From NCBI GenBank assembly GCA_026645575.1, contig JAPKMW010000086.1, positions 1 to 51,077 of the forward strand: a DNA stretch of 51,077 bases, written 5' to 3'. This document shows, piece by piece, positions 1 through 8,671 of this stretch. Every line of letters starts with the position of its first letter. Within the stretch, counting starts at the first letter, position 1. The position numbers and the translations under genes are program-made. Under the pieces are notes generated by a model. That model saw only the letters and a program-made list of their open reading frames with translations, was not told where the DNA came from and made no database searches. The stretch is from Caldilineaceae bacterium (GTDB lineage: Bacteria > Chloroflexota > Anaerolineae > Caldilineales > Caldilineaceae).

Positions 1-376
1 GTTAGCCGCAGCTTCGTGTACCCACCTCCCGGAGGTCTTTGGCGGGTATACCCACGAAACGTCGAATTCACGTTTGTAGGTTAACAAATTAGTACTGGTA
101 TAGCTGTAGATGTAGGTTGCACCCCATCCACAAGACCCTAGCGCGTTCAGGGAAAACCTGAGATTCGTCTATCGTTCTGCAAGAATCTCTCGGCTACAAT
201 ACCCTGGAGATTCTTGCAGAATGACAGAGCAGCCGCTAGCGTTTCCCAAAACCTAGCGCTATGCGGATAGGGTGCAAACTGCACATACGATACCGCCATT
301 ATTTCGGAAATGTGCAATAGTCTTTAGGGCGTCTTGGAAGACTAAAGTCTTTACGACCTGTAGGTCGAGTAAAACC
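1..376. other. Gene-free stretch with nested inverted repeats
   Basis: No convincing coding sequence is visible. It holds nested dyads: TTGCACCCCATCC near 117-129 against GGATAGGGTGCAA near 262-274, and inside them TTCTGCAAGAATCTC near 175-189 against GAGATTCTTGCAGAA near 207-221. A further imperfect dyad lies in the first 60 bases (CTTCGTG against CACGAAA). The layout resembles a folded miniature element or a compound terminator beyond the leftward pentapeptide genes. There are no flanking target duplications I can identify. Confidence 0.5.
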
Positions 377-1363
377 CTACTTACTCACCTCCGTCGTCGT
401 ATCGGGCGGGGCGAAGCCGCGAGGCCATTGGGTGGCGTTATCATATTTGGCGCCGAGCAGGTTGGCGCTCAGTACGGTGTCCCCCTTTTTTTCCAGTAGG
501 CGGCTTTTGCTGAGATCGCTCCGTTGCAGTTGGGCGCCTTTGAGCGAGGCGCCCAGCAAGTTGACGTTAACCAACAGCGCAGCTTGCAAATTGGCGCCGT
601 CGAGCAGGGCCTCGCTCAGATCGGCATCGCTCAGGTTGGCATTGGGGAAGGCGCTGCCCAGAAGGTTCACTTTTCGCAACGAGACGCCGGTGAGATTGGC
701 CCGATCCAGCACTGCGCCACGCAGATCGACGCCAGCGAGGTTGCTACCGGTGAGAATCGCGCCAGTGAGGATGGCGCCGCGCAAATCACTGCCGGGATCA
801 CGGGGATTGGCGGCGGCCAGATTGGCCCCTTTCATATAGGCCCAACTCAAATCGGCCCCCCGCAGATCGGCGCCCCCCAGGTTGATGCCGCGCAGGTCGG
901 CGCCTTGTAAGTTACAGCCGATCATCACGGCCTCGACCAAGGTCGCTGCCGTCAGTTTTACCCGCGTCAGATTGACCCGCGTCAAAACCGCCCCGGTCAA
1001 ATCGGCGCCGCTTAGATCTGCATCATCCAACAACACGCGACTCAAGTTGGCCCCAGTCAATTTGGCGCCAATCAGCCGCGCGCCGCGAAAATCGACCCCG
1101 GTCAAGGTCGCGCTGGAAAGATTCGCCCCACTCAAATCGGCATCGCGCAGATCGGCTCCATTCAACTGCGCCTCGATCAGGGATGCATTGCGCAAATTGG
1201 CGCCCTGAAAGTCGACCCCCGCCAGATTGCGCTTATACAGCGACACCCCCAAACAATCCGGCGGACACCCCCCCGGCAACCCACTTTGACAGCTCCCCAA
1301 CCCCACCGGCAGAATCAACCAGAAAGCAATCCATACGCCCCAACGCTTCAGCATTCTTGTCAT
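377..1363 (-). CDS. Pentapeptide-repeat lipoprotein
   Basis: The protein has 328 residues. An N-terminal hydrophobic segment ends in a lipobox, L22-G23-S24-C25, so it is probably exported and lipid-anchored. From about residue 45 to 310 it is almost entirely A(D/N)LxG-type pentapeptide repeats, which fold as a right-handed quadrilateral beta helix. The repeats begin after a short GC-P-x-C-x-G motif with two cysteines that also opens the repeats of the next gene upstream, so the two are likely paralogous. AAGGGG lies 8 nt before the ATG. It is the last gene of a leftward operon, 12 nt after its neighbour. Pentapeptide proteins include DNA mimics, but a lipoprotein points to an envelope scaffold. 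The specific function is unknown. Confidence 0.85.
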   Translation of the reverse strand: MTRMLKRWGVWIAFWLILPVGLGSCQSGLPGGCPPDCLGVSLYKRNLAGVDFQGANLRNASLIEAQLNGADLRDADLSGANLSSATLTGVDFRGARLIGAKLTGANLSRVLLDDADLSGADLTGAVLTRVNLTRVKLTAATLVEAVMIGCNLQGADLRGINLGGADLRGADLSWAYMKGANLAAANPRDPGSDLRGAILTGAILTGSNLAGVDLRGAVLDRANLTGVSLRKVNLLGSAFPNANLSDADLSEALLDGANLQAALLVNVNLLGASLKGAQLQRSDLSKSRLLEKKGDTVLSANLLGAKYDNATQWPRGFAPPDTTTEVSK

Positions 1364-1375
1364 CCTGTCATCCCC

Positions 1376-3580
1376 TTACTTGCCTTCAATCTCTTCCGTC
1401 AACCCCGCTGCCCACGGGAAGCGGGTCAGGAAGGGATCAGGACGCAGCGGACGGGGCGAGGCAAAGACTTCATCAATCAAGCCGTCGGCGCGCACCACGC
1501 CAACACGCGCCGTTTTATAGAGATGTTGGGTGCGACCATCAATCCGCACCAACCCTTCCGGAGCGGCAAATTCAATCCGGCCCGTCGCTGCGGCATCCCG
1601 GATGGCAACGGTGGTGGTTGATTGGGCCGTCTCTACTAGCGTCTTCCACAAATGAACAGCAGCATAGCCGGCCTGCACACCATCGTTTGTCACCCGTTCT
1701 TCGCCATAGAGTGACTTAAAGGCCGTGACAAAGGCAAAATTTTCCGGTGTTTTTGTTGTTTGGAAATAGTTGCCGCCGACTAGATAACCGACCATCATCG
1801 CCGGCCCAATCACCTGGATCTCTTCTTCGGCAACGCTCGTGCTGAGGATTGGCAAGGTTTGGGGAGTAAAGTCGGCGTCGTTCAACTGTTGAAAAAAATG
1901 GACATTGCTGTCACCGATCATGGTGTTAAAAATCGCTTGCGGTGGTGCAGATTGTAACTGGTTAATGAGTTGACTAAAGTCAGTGGCATCGAGTGGGAAA
2001 TAGACTTCCCCTACGGGTTGAAGATTGTCGGCCGCCAGGCGCGCTTTGACAATCTGGTTGACCGTGCGCGGAAAGACCGCATCAGAGCCGATCAACAGAA
2101 TATTGGTATAGCCCTGATCGAGAAGATATTCAAAGGCCGGAACAATGTGTTGAGAAGGTTCGGCGCCAATGTAGAAGATGTTGGGCGAACTTTCAAAGCC
2201 TTCGTAGATGTCCGGGTAGAAGAGCAGACTATTGAACTCTTCCACCACCGGCAAGACTGCTTTGCGGCAGGTGCTGGAGAGACAACCAAAGAGCGCTGCC
2301 ACCCCCTCTTCTTCGATCAAGTCACGCGCTTTTGCGGCAGAGACGGTCGGGTCGCTGGCGGCGTCGGCTAAAATGGGAACGATGGTTTTGCCCAGCACGC
2401 GGCTCGACGCGTTGATTTCATCGATGGCCAGCAACACCGCGTCGCGAACCGGCAGCTCACTGATCGCCAACGGCCCGCTGAGGGAGTGGAGCAAGCCCAC
2501 CTTAATCGTTTCAGTGACGACTTGTGGCGCTTCTACGCTGGTCTCCTGGGCGCCGGCAAATTGTTCGGCAATCGTGTTGTTAGGCCAGACCGTCTGGCGA
2601 TCAAAACCGGCGCCATCCAGCCGTGCCGCGACCAAAATCTGCGTGCGCATGAGCGTGTTCAACTCGACCAATTTGGGATCGTGTGTCAGGGCGACCGCCG
2701 GCAGCGATGCCATGTCGAGGACAACAGCGCGCAGGTCGGCGGCATTGAGGTTGCTCCCCTTGAGATCGGCGCCTACCAAAATACTGCCCACCAGGCTGCT
2801 TTCACTGAGATCTGCCGAGGCTAGATTGGCGCCCACCAGACTGCTGCCGGCCAAGTCGCTATTGGTCAGATCGGCGCCCACCAAGCTGGTGCGGTTGAGC
2901 CAAGCGCCGCTGAGGTTGCTGTTGGTCAAATGGGCGCCGCTCAGGTCGGCGCCGCTGAGAACCGCCCCGCTCAGGTTGGCATTGTTCAAGCGGGCGCCAT
3001 TCATATTGGCATCGGTGAGTTGGATGGCGCTCAGGTCGGTATTACTCAAGTTAACGCCGACTAGCTGGGTGTTGGCAAGCTGCGCGCCTTTTAGCACGGT
3101 CTGCGTTAGATCGACCGCCGTCAGGTTAGCGCCGGTCAGGTTGGCGCCCGCTAGATTGGCCCCGATCAAATTAGCACCGGCCAGATTGACGCCGGTGAGA
3201 TCGGCGCCCAACAGGAACGCGTCTTGTAAATCAGCCCCTTCCATTGTGGCCGCCGTCAGCGTTGCCCCGCTGAGATCGGCGCCCACAAGTTGCGCGCCGG
3301 CCAGGTTCGCCCCGCTCAGGTTGGCCTCGACAAAGTTGGCGCCATTGAGATCCTGTTCGGCCAAGTTGCGCCCCACCAGATTAGCCCCGGTGCAGTTCGG
3401 TACACAACCGGTCGAAAAAGTAAACCAATAGCGTAGCCCAAGCAACGTCCCTGCAATGACAAGCACCGTCACCATGCTTACGATGATAAAGCGCCCTCGC
3501 ACCTGATCCCACATCTCGGCTAGGCTAAAGGCCATAGCAAAGACGAGAATCAGGAGTAGTAGGGCGAAGAGAATGACCAT
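1376..3580 (-). CDS. Membrane pentapeptide-repeat protein fused to UrtA/AmiC-like ligand-binding domain
   Basis: The protein has 734 residues with three visible parts. Two membrane segments (about 1-20 and 33-50) are separated by an Arg-containing loop, favouring N-out/C-out topology. Pentapeptide repeats follow from about 60 to 300, after a GCVPNCTGANL opening. Residues about 350-710 form a periplasmic-binding-protein type I fold (Peripla_BP_5/6). KVGLLHSLSGPLA starts the domain, and FGCLSSTCRKAVLPV and LFYPDIYEGFE follow; these are typical of the urea/short-amide binding proteins UrtA/AmiC. A tethered ligand-sensing domain on a beta-helix stalk is my reading. No urea permease or ATPase genes are nearby, so sensing or scaffolding is more likely than transport. 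This domain combination is unusual. Confidence 0.85.
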   Translation of the reverse strand: MVILFALLLLILVFAMAFSLAEMWDQVRGRFIIVSMVTVLVIAGTLLGLRYWFTFSTGCVPNCTGANLVGRNLAEQDLNGANFVEANLSGANLAGAQLVGADLSGATLTAATMEGADLQDAFLLGADLTGVNLAGANLIGANLAGANLTGANLTAVDLTQTVLKGAQLANTQLVGVNLSNTDLSAIQLTDANMNGARLNNANLSGAVLSGADLSGAHLTNSNLSGAWLNRTSLVGADLTNSDLAGSSLVGANLASADLSESSLVGSILVGADLKGSNLNAADLRAVVLDMASLPAVALTHDPKLVELNTLMRTQILVAARLDGAGFDRQTVWPNNTIAEQFAGAQETSVEAPQVVTETIKVGLLHSLSGPLAISELPVRDAVLLAIDEINASSRVLGKTIVPILADAASDPTVSAAKARDLIEEEGVAALFGCLSSTCRKAVLPVVEEFNSLLFYPDIYEGFESSPNIFYIGAEPSQHIVPAFEYLLDQGYTNILLIGSDAVFPRTVNQIVKARLAADNLQPVGEVYFPLDATDFSQLINQLQSAPPQAIFNTMIGDSNVHFFQQLNDADFTPQTLPILSTSVAEEEIQVIGPAMMVGYLVGGNYFQTTKTPENFAFVTAFKSLYGEERVTNDGVQAGYAAVHLWKTLVETAQSTTTVAIRDAAATGRIEFAAPEGLVRIDGRTQHLYKTARVGVVRADGLIDEVFASPRPLRPDPFLTRFPWAAGLTEEIEGK

Positions 3581-3614
3581 TTGTTCCGTTCCTTGTTAGC
3601 CACGTTCAAGAAGC

Positions 3615-3793
3615 GATGACAAGATGACAAGGTGACAAGGTGAAGGGGTGACTAAGGTGCAAGGAAGACAGAGGTGCAAGAAGGAAACCAGCTTGCGTAC
3701 TCTTCTACGTACCGTGTTGTTATTTCCCTTTGTTACTGTCACCTTGTCATCTTGTCATCTTGTCACCTTGTCATCTTTTCATCTTGTCACCCC
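3615..3793. repeat. Palindrome with octamer-repeat arms (TTGTCAYC family, copy 1)
   Basis: The left arm, 3615-3652, is tandem GATGACAA/GGTGACAA units. The right arm, 3737-3793, is seven TTGTCAYC-type octamers in inverse orientation. The arms can form a long stem around an 84-nt centre. The stop codon and last few codons of the SPFH gene lie inside the right arm. The same octamer family recurs at 31385-31481. Confidence 0.85.
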
Positions 3794-4864
3794 ATCCCCC
3801 GCCTCCGGTGTCACACTCGTCGTCATGGGCAGTGTTGTCGTCAGGGTAGCCGTGGGGGGAGCGAATTGATCGAGATCGGGCAAGGGCAGGATGAGGGGGG
3901 CGTTGTTTGGCACCAGCATGGCGCGAATGTTGGGCGAAAGTTTGTTGATATATTCATAGGTCAACAAGTTGGGATTCTTCTCCAATGCTTCCCCAATCAA
4001 TTGCAAGGCTTGGGCTTGGGCCTGCGCTTCGGTTAGAATGGCCTTCGCTTTCCCCTCCGCTTCGAGCGCTAACCGATCACGTTGCCCTTCGGCGCGATTG
4101 CGCACCTGTTGGGCTTCATGTCGCGCCCGCTGTTCATCTTCTAATGCGACCTGTTTTAATTCAACCGCCGTGGCATATTCCGGGGTGAAGGTAATGTCGC
4201 GCAACACAAATTGATCAACCAGCAGCCCTTTGGCAGCAAATTCTTCACGCAGCAGCCGTTCCAGTGTGGCTTCCAGATCGCGCCGGGCCGAGCTATTGAC
4301 CTCGCTGGCATCAAATTGGGAAACTTGGGTGCGCACAAGCCCACGCACCACCGGGCGCACAAAGTCTTCTATATAGCGTTGTTGCCAATCGATATGGAGG
4401 GTAACGACCTGCTCTTGATTTACCCGGAAGATGATCGAGCTGGCGAGGCGCACCTCTTGCCCGTCATTGGTGCGGGCGCGAATGGAGTCGTCGCCCTTGC
4501 CTTCGGTGACATTGGCTGCCATGGTATAAGTTTGCCAGGCGATGGAGTATTTCACTTCATTTTCCAGCACCGGCACAATAAAATGCAACCCGGCGTAGAT
4601 CGGCTGGGGCCGCACGCCCCCCGGCGAGATGATCGAGATGATGACGGCGACTTCGGTGGGCTGTACAAAGACCAGCGCAGCGCTGAGTAAGCTCAAACAG
4701 ATCGCCAGGAAGAGGGGAATTAAAACGCGACCAGAGAGCAGTTCAATGACAGCACGCCCAAAGCCGGAACGCAACAAGGTGCGAGTAAAGAGGACAACGG
4801 CAAAGAGCGTAAAAAAGAGCCAGCCTAAGAGGGCAATGAGGTTGAGTAGTTGATCAAGATTCAT
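3779..4864 (-). CDS. SPFH/band-7 (prohibitin-like) membrane protein
   Basis: The protein has 361 residues. Two hydrophobic segments at about 8-28 and 45-67 precede an SPFH domain (about 75-230: VQPTEVAVIISIISPGGVRP, then GLHFIVPVLENEV). A charged coiled coil of Ala/Glu/Arg heptads (about 240-285, AEGKAKAILTEAQAQAQAL) and a Thr-rich tail follow. SPFH proteins oligomerise in membrane microdomains and act as scaffolds for proteases or channels. It is co-oriented with the MscS-like gene upstream and the pentapeptide genes downstream. The last residues (GVTR) and stop are encoded by an octamer repeat, so the C-terminal tail has probably been altered by the repeat. Confidence 0.88.
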   Translation of the reverse strand: MNLDQLLNLIALLGWLFFTLFAVVLFTRTLLRSGFGRAVIELLSGRVLIPLFLAICLSLLSAALVFVQPTEVAVIISIISPGGVRPQPIYAGLHFIVPVLENEVKYSIAWQTYTMAANVTEGKGDDSIRARTNDGQEVRLASSIIFRVNQEQVVTLHIDWQQRYIEDFVRPVVRGLVRTQVSQFDASEVNSSARRDLEATLERLLREEFAAKGLLVDQFVLRDITFTPEYATAVELKQVALEDEQRARHEAQQVRNRAEGQRDRLALEAEGKAKAILTEAQAQAQALQLIGEALEKNPNLLTYEYINKLSPNIRAMLVPNNAPLILPLPDLDQFAPPTATLTTTLPMTTSVTPEAGDGVTR

Positions 4865-4884
4865 TGGACATAACTGCTCTTGTC

Positions 4885-5535
4885 TTAGGCGGCGGCGCCC
4901 ACCGGCAGCGCGACCCCAGTAAGTTGTTCGACATCGGCCTGCGCTGCTGTAACCAACAACAGTTTCAAGACCGCCATTGCCAGCACCGGTTCACGCTCAA
5001 AGGCGTCGATCACGGCGTTGATCTGCTGCCGACGCGTGGGCCGGCGGCGGAACCAACGCTTTGCGTTGGGATCGATGGTGATCGCACCGCGTTGGGTAAG
5101 CTCTTGATAGAGTTTTTGGATCAAGGCAAATTGCTTGCGTTGGGTCGGCTTCTGCACCAGCGCGCTATAGGCCTTGTACAGTTGCACTTCTTCGCCTAGT
5201 TGCAGGGCAGTCAGGATCGAACCGGCATAGGTTTTCACCCCTTCTTCCAGCGCCTGTTGCAAGGCCGGCACCTTTTGTAATTGCGGGGTGAAGAGCCAGG
5301 TCAGTTCCCAATTCAGGCTGGTGCAATAGCCGGTCAGCAGATCCAGCAACACTTCGGCTTCACTCGTGGAAAGGCCATTGATCCAGCGTTGTAGATAGGG
5401 GTTATCATTATGCTGGGCGCCCAGCCACTGGCGCAATTGACGTAGCCGCCGATGGCGTTGTTGTTGGGTTCGCCTGCGGATAAATAGCGTCACACCGGCA
5501 GCCAACACGATCAGTAACAGAAGCAGGACTATCAT
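4885..5535 (-). CDS. Small membrane-anchored protein, function unknown
   Basis: The protein has 216 residues. One N-terminal membrane helix (about 1-18) is followed at once by a strongly basic stretch (RRRTQQQRHRRLRQLRQ), so the rest is probably cytoplasmic. The remainder is helical with no motif I recognise. It lies 20 nt upstream of the SPFH gene and about 70 nt downstream of the MscS-like gene in the same leftward operon, suggesting a membrane-complex partner. The base composition matches its neighbours. Confidence 0.75.
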   Translation of the reverse strand: MIVLLLLLIVLAAGVTLFIRRRTQQQRHRRLRQLRQWLGAQHNDNPYLQRWINGLSTSEAEVLLDLLTGYCTSLNWELTWLFTPQLQKVPALQQALEEGVKTYAGSILTALQLGEEVQLYKAYSALVQKPTQRKQFALIQKLYQELTQRGAITIDPNAKRWFRRRPTRRQQINAVIDAFEREPVLAMAVLKLLLVTAAQADVEQLTGVALPVGAAA

Positions 5536-5607
5536 CTTCGTCTTCTTTCCAGTGCATGTAACAGATGGTAGACGGGTGGTAACTGTGCAAGCATCATTGC
5601 AACGGAT

Positions 5608-6408
5608 TTACGCGCGCATCAGTCCTTTGATGGAGATGGCGCCCAATCCTGGTCGCTTATGCAGCGGCGGAATTTTCCTTAGTGACAAAGGTTGCGATTC
5701 TGTGATTGATGGCTTTCCCGCCGCATGAAGGGCAACCGGCGCCGCCATCCCCACCGTTGTAACGGTTGAATCGGTGAGCGGCGCCGGCGCAACGATTGGC
5801 GCTTCCATCGACGCTGGGGCTGTCGGTGTGACAACTTGACCATACCCAGCCGCCGGCGTCATAGTGACGGTCGTGGCATCAATTGCCGGCAGTATCTTGT
5901 TATGAACAACCAGCGTCCGGCGCAGGATCACACTGTTGGGCAGGCGCACGCGGTCGGCGGTCGCCGTAATGAACTCGGTATAGAGTGGACGCAATGCCAC
6001 CACCTGTCCTTGTTGCTGCCCCACCGTGATCCGATCGCCCACCTGATAGCGCCTGTTTTGATATAGACGCCAATACGCAATGGCATCACTCAAGGGGTTG
6101 GCCGGCAGGAAGGCCGCAATCACCAACGTCACCAGCAGGAAGAGTGGCCAGAGATAGGGTAGATCCGGCCAGAGCCAACGCAACAGGATTGTCCCCTGGC
6201 CCAGCAACAGCAGCACCAGTAACAAGGTGGTTGCGCCATCGATCCAGTCAGGGGTGAGCCGCCGGAAGAGCAATGCCGTCAGGCGCGGCGCCAAGCTCAT
6301 CAAAATCAACACGACGGCGGTCAGAGCCAACGTGGCAACAATCGTATACAGTGACGACGAAAAGAAAGGCGCCAATTCCTGTGCGCCTAGATCAGTGGCT
6401 GCTTGCAT
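5608..6408 (-). CDS. MscS-like mechanosensitive channel domain protein
   Basis: The protein has 266 residues. Three to four membrane helices (about 18-40, 58-76, 84-104) lead into an MscS-type beta domain at about 120-165, with YQVGDRITVGQQQGQVV and then VRLPNSVIL. This is the classic (Y/F)xVGDxI...G...P(N)S layout of MscS family proteins. The C-terminal alpha/beta vestibule of MscS is absent; a Pro/Ala/Thr-rich linker takes its place, so it is shorter than usual. It is the first gene of the leftward operon, with a good sigma-70-type promoter at 6471-6499. A role in osmotic or membrane-tension response together with the downstream SPFH and pentapeptide proteins is plausible but unproven. Confidence 0.8.
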   Translation of the reverse strand: MQAATDLGAQELAPFFSSSLYTIVATLALTAVVLILMSLAPRLTALLFRRLTPDWIDGATTLLLVLLLLGQGTILLRWLWPDLPYLWPLFLLVTLVIAAFLPANPLSDAIAYWRLYQNRRYQVGDRITVGQQQGQVVALRPLYTEFITATADRVRLPNSVILRRTLVVHNKILPAIDATTVTMTPAAGYGQVVTPTAPASMEAPIVAPAPLTDSTVTTVGMAAPVALHAAGKPSITESQPLSLRKIPPLHKRPGLGAISIKGLMRA

Positions 6409-6470
6409 CGTTCCTATCCGAGCTTACTTATTCAACAAGTCAATTAACTAATTGGTAGTTGTTCTAAATA

Positions 6471-6499
6471 ATCTTACACTACTTGCCTGGGTAATTCAA
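6471..6499 (-). promoter_or_regulatory. Predicted promoter of the MscS-SPFH-pentapeptide operon
   Basis: On the minus strand there is TTGAAT (6494-6499), a 17-nt spacer and TAAGAT (6471-6476). Initiation would fall near 6465, about 57 nt before the first ATG. It is divergent from the promoter at 6541. Confidence 0.55.
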
Positions 6500-6540
6500 A
6501 TCCTGCAAGTGCGTTGCACTGGTCGCTGCGCGGCAGCCGT

Positions 6541-6605
6541 TTGACAACCTGCGCTCTTCTAAGTATGATTGACCCTATTGCCATCAACAGCTATCGGGCA
6601 ATAGG
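6541..6605 (+). promoter_or_regulatory. Strong promoter with a palindrome at the start site
   Basis: TTGACA (6541-6546), a 17-nt spacer and TATGAT (6564-6569) make a near-consensus sigma-70 promoter. A perfect 9-bp dyad, CCTATTGCC (6574-6582) and GGCAATAGG (6597-6605), begins at the expected start site. It could be a repressor operator or a 5'-end RNA hairpin for the dehydratase gene. Confidence 0.65.
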
Positions 6606-6657
6606 ATATATTGGCTCCTACTCTTTTCGCCAAACCCACTGAGAGGGCTTCTTTCCG

Positions 6658-7779
6658 ATGAAGATCACGCGCATTGGCTCTGTTCTCCTACAACCCTTCC
6701 CCTGGGTATTAGTCAAAGTTGAAACCGACGAAGGCATTACCGGCATTGGCGAAGCGTATCATGGCGCCGGCGTTCACCAAATTGTGGTGGATCCCCGGCT
6801 CCAGCGCCCCTTGCTTGGACAAGATCCCCGGCATGTGGACAAACTCTTCCGCGATATGATGCACAGCATGTCCGCTTCGGGCTTCTATCAGGGCGCAGTC
6901 ATGAGCGCAATTAGCGGCATTGAAACGGCGCTTTGGGACATTACCGGGCAAGCGCTGGGCGTTCCCATTTGGCAACTGTTGGGCGGCAAGTTTCGCGACA
7001 AAATCCGCCTCTACAACGATTGCCATGCCGGCGCTAGTGAAACGCCGGAGGCGTATGTTGCGAAGGCGAAAGAAGTGGAAGCGTTGGGCTTTAGCGCGCT
7101 CAAATTTGACATCGACCCGCTGCCCAGTCAGCGCGACCCCTATAACCGCTGCATCAGCAACGATGACATTGCCTACTACACCGAAGTCGTCACGGCGGTG
7201 CGCCAGGGGTTGCAACGCAACACCGACCTGGCAATCGATGCCCACTGGTTTTACGCGCCGGTCGATATTCTCAAGCTCGCCTATGCCTTTGAGGCGCTCA
7301 ACTTGCTCTGGCTCGAAGATCCGATCCCGCCGGAGAATGTGGCCGCCATGACGCGCGTCGCCGGCGCCACGCGCACACCCATTTGCACCGGGGAAAATTT
7401 CTACAGCCGCCACGGCTTTCGCGAATTGATCGAAAAGCAGGGCGCTGACATCATTTCGCCCGATCTCGCCAAGGCCGGTGGGCTGCTCGAAGGGCGGCGC
7501 ATTGCCGATCTGGCGGATCTCTACTACATCCCCGTCGCCCCCCACAACATCGGCAGCCCAATTGAGACCATCGCCACCTGTCATGTGATGGCCGCCGTTC
7601 CTAACTTCCTGGCGCTGGAATTTCATCACCTGCACAACCCGATTTGGGAGAATCTGCTGGATGGCCCGCCCTTGATCACGGAAGGTCATATCACTGTCCC
7701 TGATCGACCCGGCCTTGGCGTCACGCTTAATGAGGATACCGTGCGGGCGAATGCCAAAGAAAATTTGGGGTTTTTCTAG
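6658..7779 (+). CDS. Enolase-superfamily acid-sugar dehydratase (GalD/ManD-like)
   Basis: The protein has 373 residues in the mandelate racemase/muconate lactonizing enzyme family. An N-terminal capping domain (1-120) precedes a TIM barrel. Metal ligands are D194, E220 (LEDP) and E246 (GEN); catalytic histidines are H196 (DAHW) and H296 (APHN). As I recall E. coli D-galactonate dehydratase (D183, H185, E209, E235, H285), all five fall at a constant offset of 11. That is strong evidence for an acid-sugar dehydratase of this clade, giving a 2-keto-3-deoxy sugar acid. The exact substrate (galactonate, fuconate, mannonate and others) cannot be read. GAGAGGG is the ribosome site. The neighbouring SDR, DHDPS-type aldolase and fucosidase suggest a non-phosphorylative route. 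Confidence 0.9.
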   Translation: MKITRIGSVLLQPFPWVLVKVETDEGITGIGEAYHGAGVHQIVVDPRLQRPLLGQDPRHVDKLFRDMMHSMSASGFYQGAVMSAISGIETALWDITGQALGVPIWQLLGGKFRDKIRLYNDCHAGASETPEAYVAKAKEVEALGFSALKFDIDPLPSQRDPYNRCISNDDIAYYTEVVTAVRQGLQRNTDLAIDAHWFYAPVDILKLAYAFEALNLLWLEDPIPPENVAAMTRVAGATRTPICTGENFYSRHGFRELIEKQGADIISPDLAKAGGLLEGRRIADLADLYYIPVAPHNIGSPIETIATCHVMAAVPNFLALEFHHLHNPIWENLLDGPPLITEGHITVPDRPGLGVTLNEDTVRANAKENLGFF

Positions 7780-7827
7780 GACGCTCTTGACAAATACTAA
7801 GCGGCTCAATTGAAACTCAGGGGCTTG

Positions 7828-7899
7828 CCAACCATCTTCCAGGAAGGTATGACCGGACGATCCTGTTAACAAGGATGACCTTCCCGGAAGATTGGCCGG
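7828..7899. repeat. Nested inverted repeat after the dehydratase gene
   Basis: CCAACCATCTTCCAGGAAGG (from 7828) pairs with CCTTCCCGGAAGATTGGCC (7879-7897), with a few mismatches. A second dyad, ATCCTGTTAACAAGGAT (7860-7876), sits in the loop. The structure follows the dehydratase stop by about 50 nt and could act as a terminator; it has no U-tract. Confidence 0.65.
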
Positions 7900-8036
7900 T
7901 CACCCCTCTGAATTCTGAATGACCTATTTTGACATCAACAAGCGTCCCTACTCCCCCTACAAACAGATAGGCAGGTTGCGGAAAGGCCAATTCGCACCTA
8001 ACAAACAAACCGACAAACAAACCACCGGAGGAACTT

Positions 8037-8666
8037 ATGCGCGTTATTGTCATTGGCTGTGAATACAGCGGCGTCACCACGTTGATTGATAGTTTGATGG
8101 CCTGGGGCGACGAGCGGGGCATTCATCATCATCTCGATGATCACTTTACCATCCCCGACAGCCAACATCTGGCGCCGGAAGATGCGGCGCTGATGCTCAA
8201 CCTGACGCCGCTGCTCAAAGAACGTTTTCAGCGCTTTCAGATCGTCTATCATGTCCGTCTGCTCCATCGTTTTGAACATATTTTGCTGGGTGGGTTTCAT
8301 ATCGAGGAAGAGATCTATGGCCCGCGCTACTACTACCCCGGCGTGCCGACCATCGGCGTGCGTGAGTACGAAGTCGAAATGCCGCCCGATACCATTCTGG
8401 TCCATCTGACGGCACAGCCAGAGGTCATTGCGGCGCGGATGCAGAACAGCCCGCACCAACATACGCTGATCAAACAAGAAGATATTCCAGCGCTGCTGGC
8501 TGAATTTCGGCAGAAATATCACGAGTCGTGGATCAAAGAGAAGCTGGAAATTGACACCTCGGATCTCACACCGGCGCAGTTGTTGCAAGCGTTTCTGGAC
8601 AAGTCGATCCCCCATTTGAACACACGCGATCTGTTGACGCGGCTGGCGGGGAAAGTGCTGGGGTAA
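8037..8666 (+). CDS. P-loop kinase-like protein with atypical Walker A
   Basis: The protein has 209 residues. It starts MRVIVIGCEYSGVTTLIDSL, a beta strand followed by a Walker-A-like glycine loop and helix, as in small nucleotide or shikimate kinases. The loop reads GCEYSGVTT, so the invariant lysine of GKT/S is replaced by valine. The rest is alpha/beta with a conserved-looking HIEEEIYGPRYYYPG and a VHLTAQPEVIAARM strand-helix resembling the lid region of thymidylate-kinase-like folds. A good GGAGG precedes the ATG. Whether it binds nucleotide is uncertain. It is probably co-transcribed with the following small gene (5-nt gap). Confidence 0.75.
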   Translation: MRVIVIGCEYSGVTTLIDSLMAWGDERGIHHHLDDHFTIPDSQHLAPEDAALMLNLTPLLKERFQRFQIVYHVRLLHRFEHILLGGFHIEEEIYGPRYYYPGVPTIGVREYEVEMPPDTILVHLTAQPEVIAARMQNSPHQHTLIKQEDIPALLAEFRQKYHESWIKEKLEIDTSDLTPAQLLQAFLDKSIPHLNTRDLLTRLAGKVLG

Positions 8667-8671
8667 GCGGC

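Noticed and set aside
1183..1719. Open frame spanning the junction of the two pentapeptide genes
   Set aside because: It is antisense to both genes and is Pro/Ser/Arg-rich shadow sequence.
432..3431. Long plus-strand open frames opposite the pentapeptide genes
   Set aside because: They arise from the periodic A(D/N)LxG codons read backwards; composition is low-complexity Arg/Ser/Ala and there are no ribosome sites.
3648..4036. Plus-strand frames rich in Cys-His-Leu-Val across the octamer palindrome
   Set aside because: They translate the TTGTCACC tandem repeat and have no coding character.
6709..7872. A 387-codon minus-strand frame opposite the dehydratase
   Set aside because: It lies wholly over a well-identified enolase-superfamily gene and shows no recognisable motifs.
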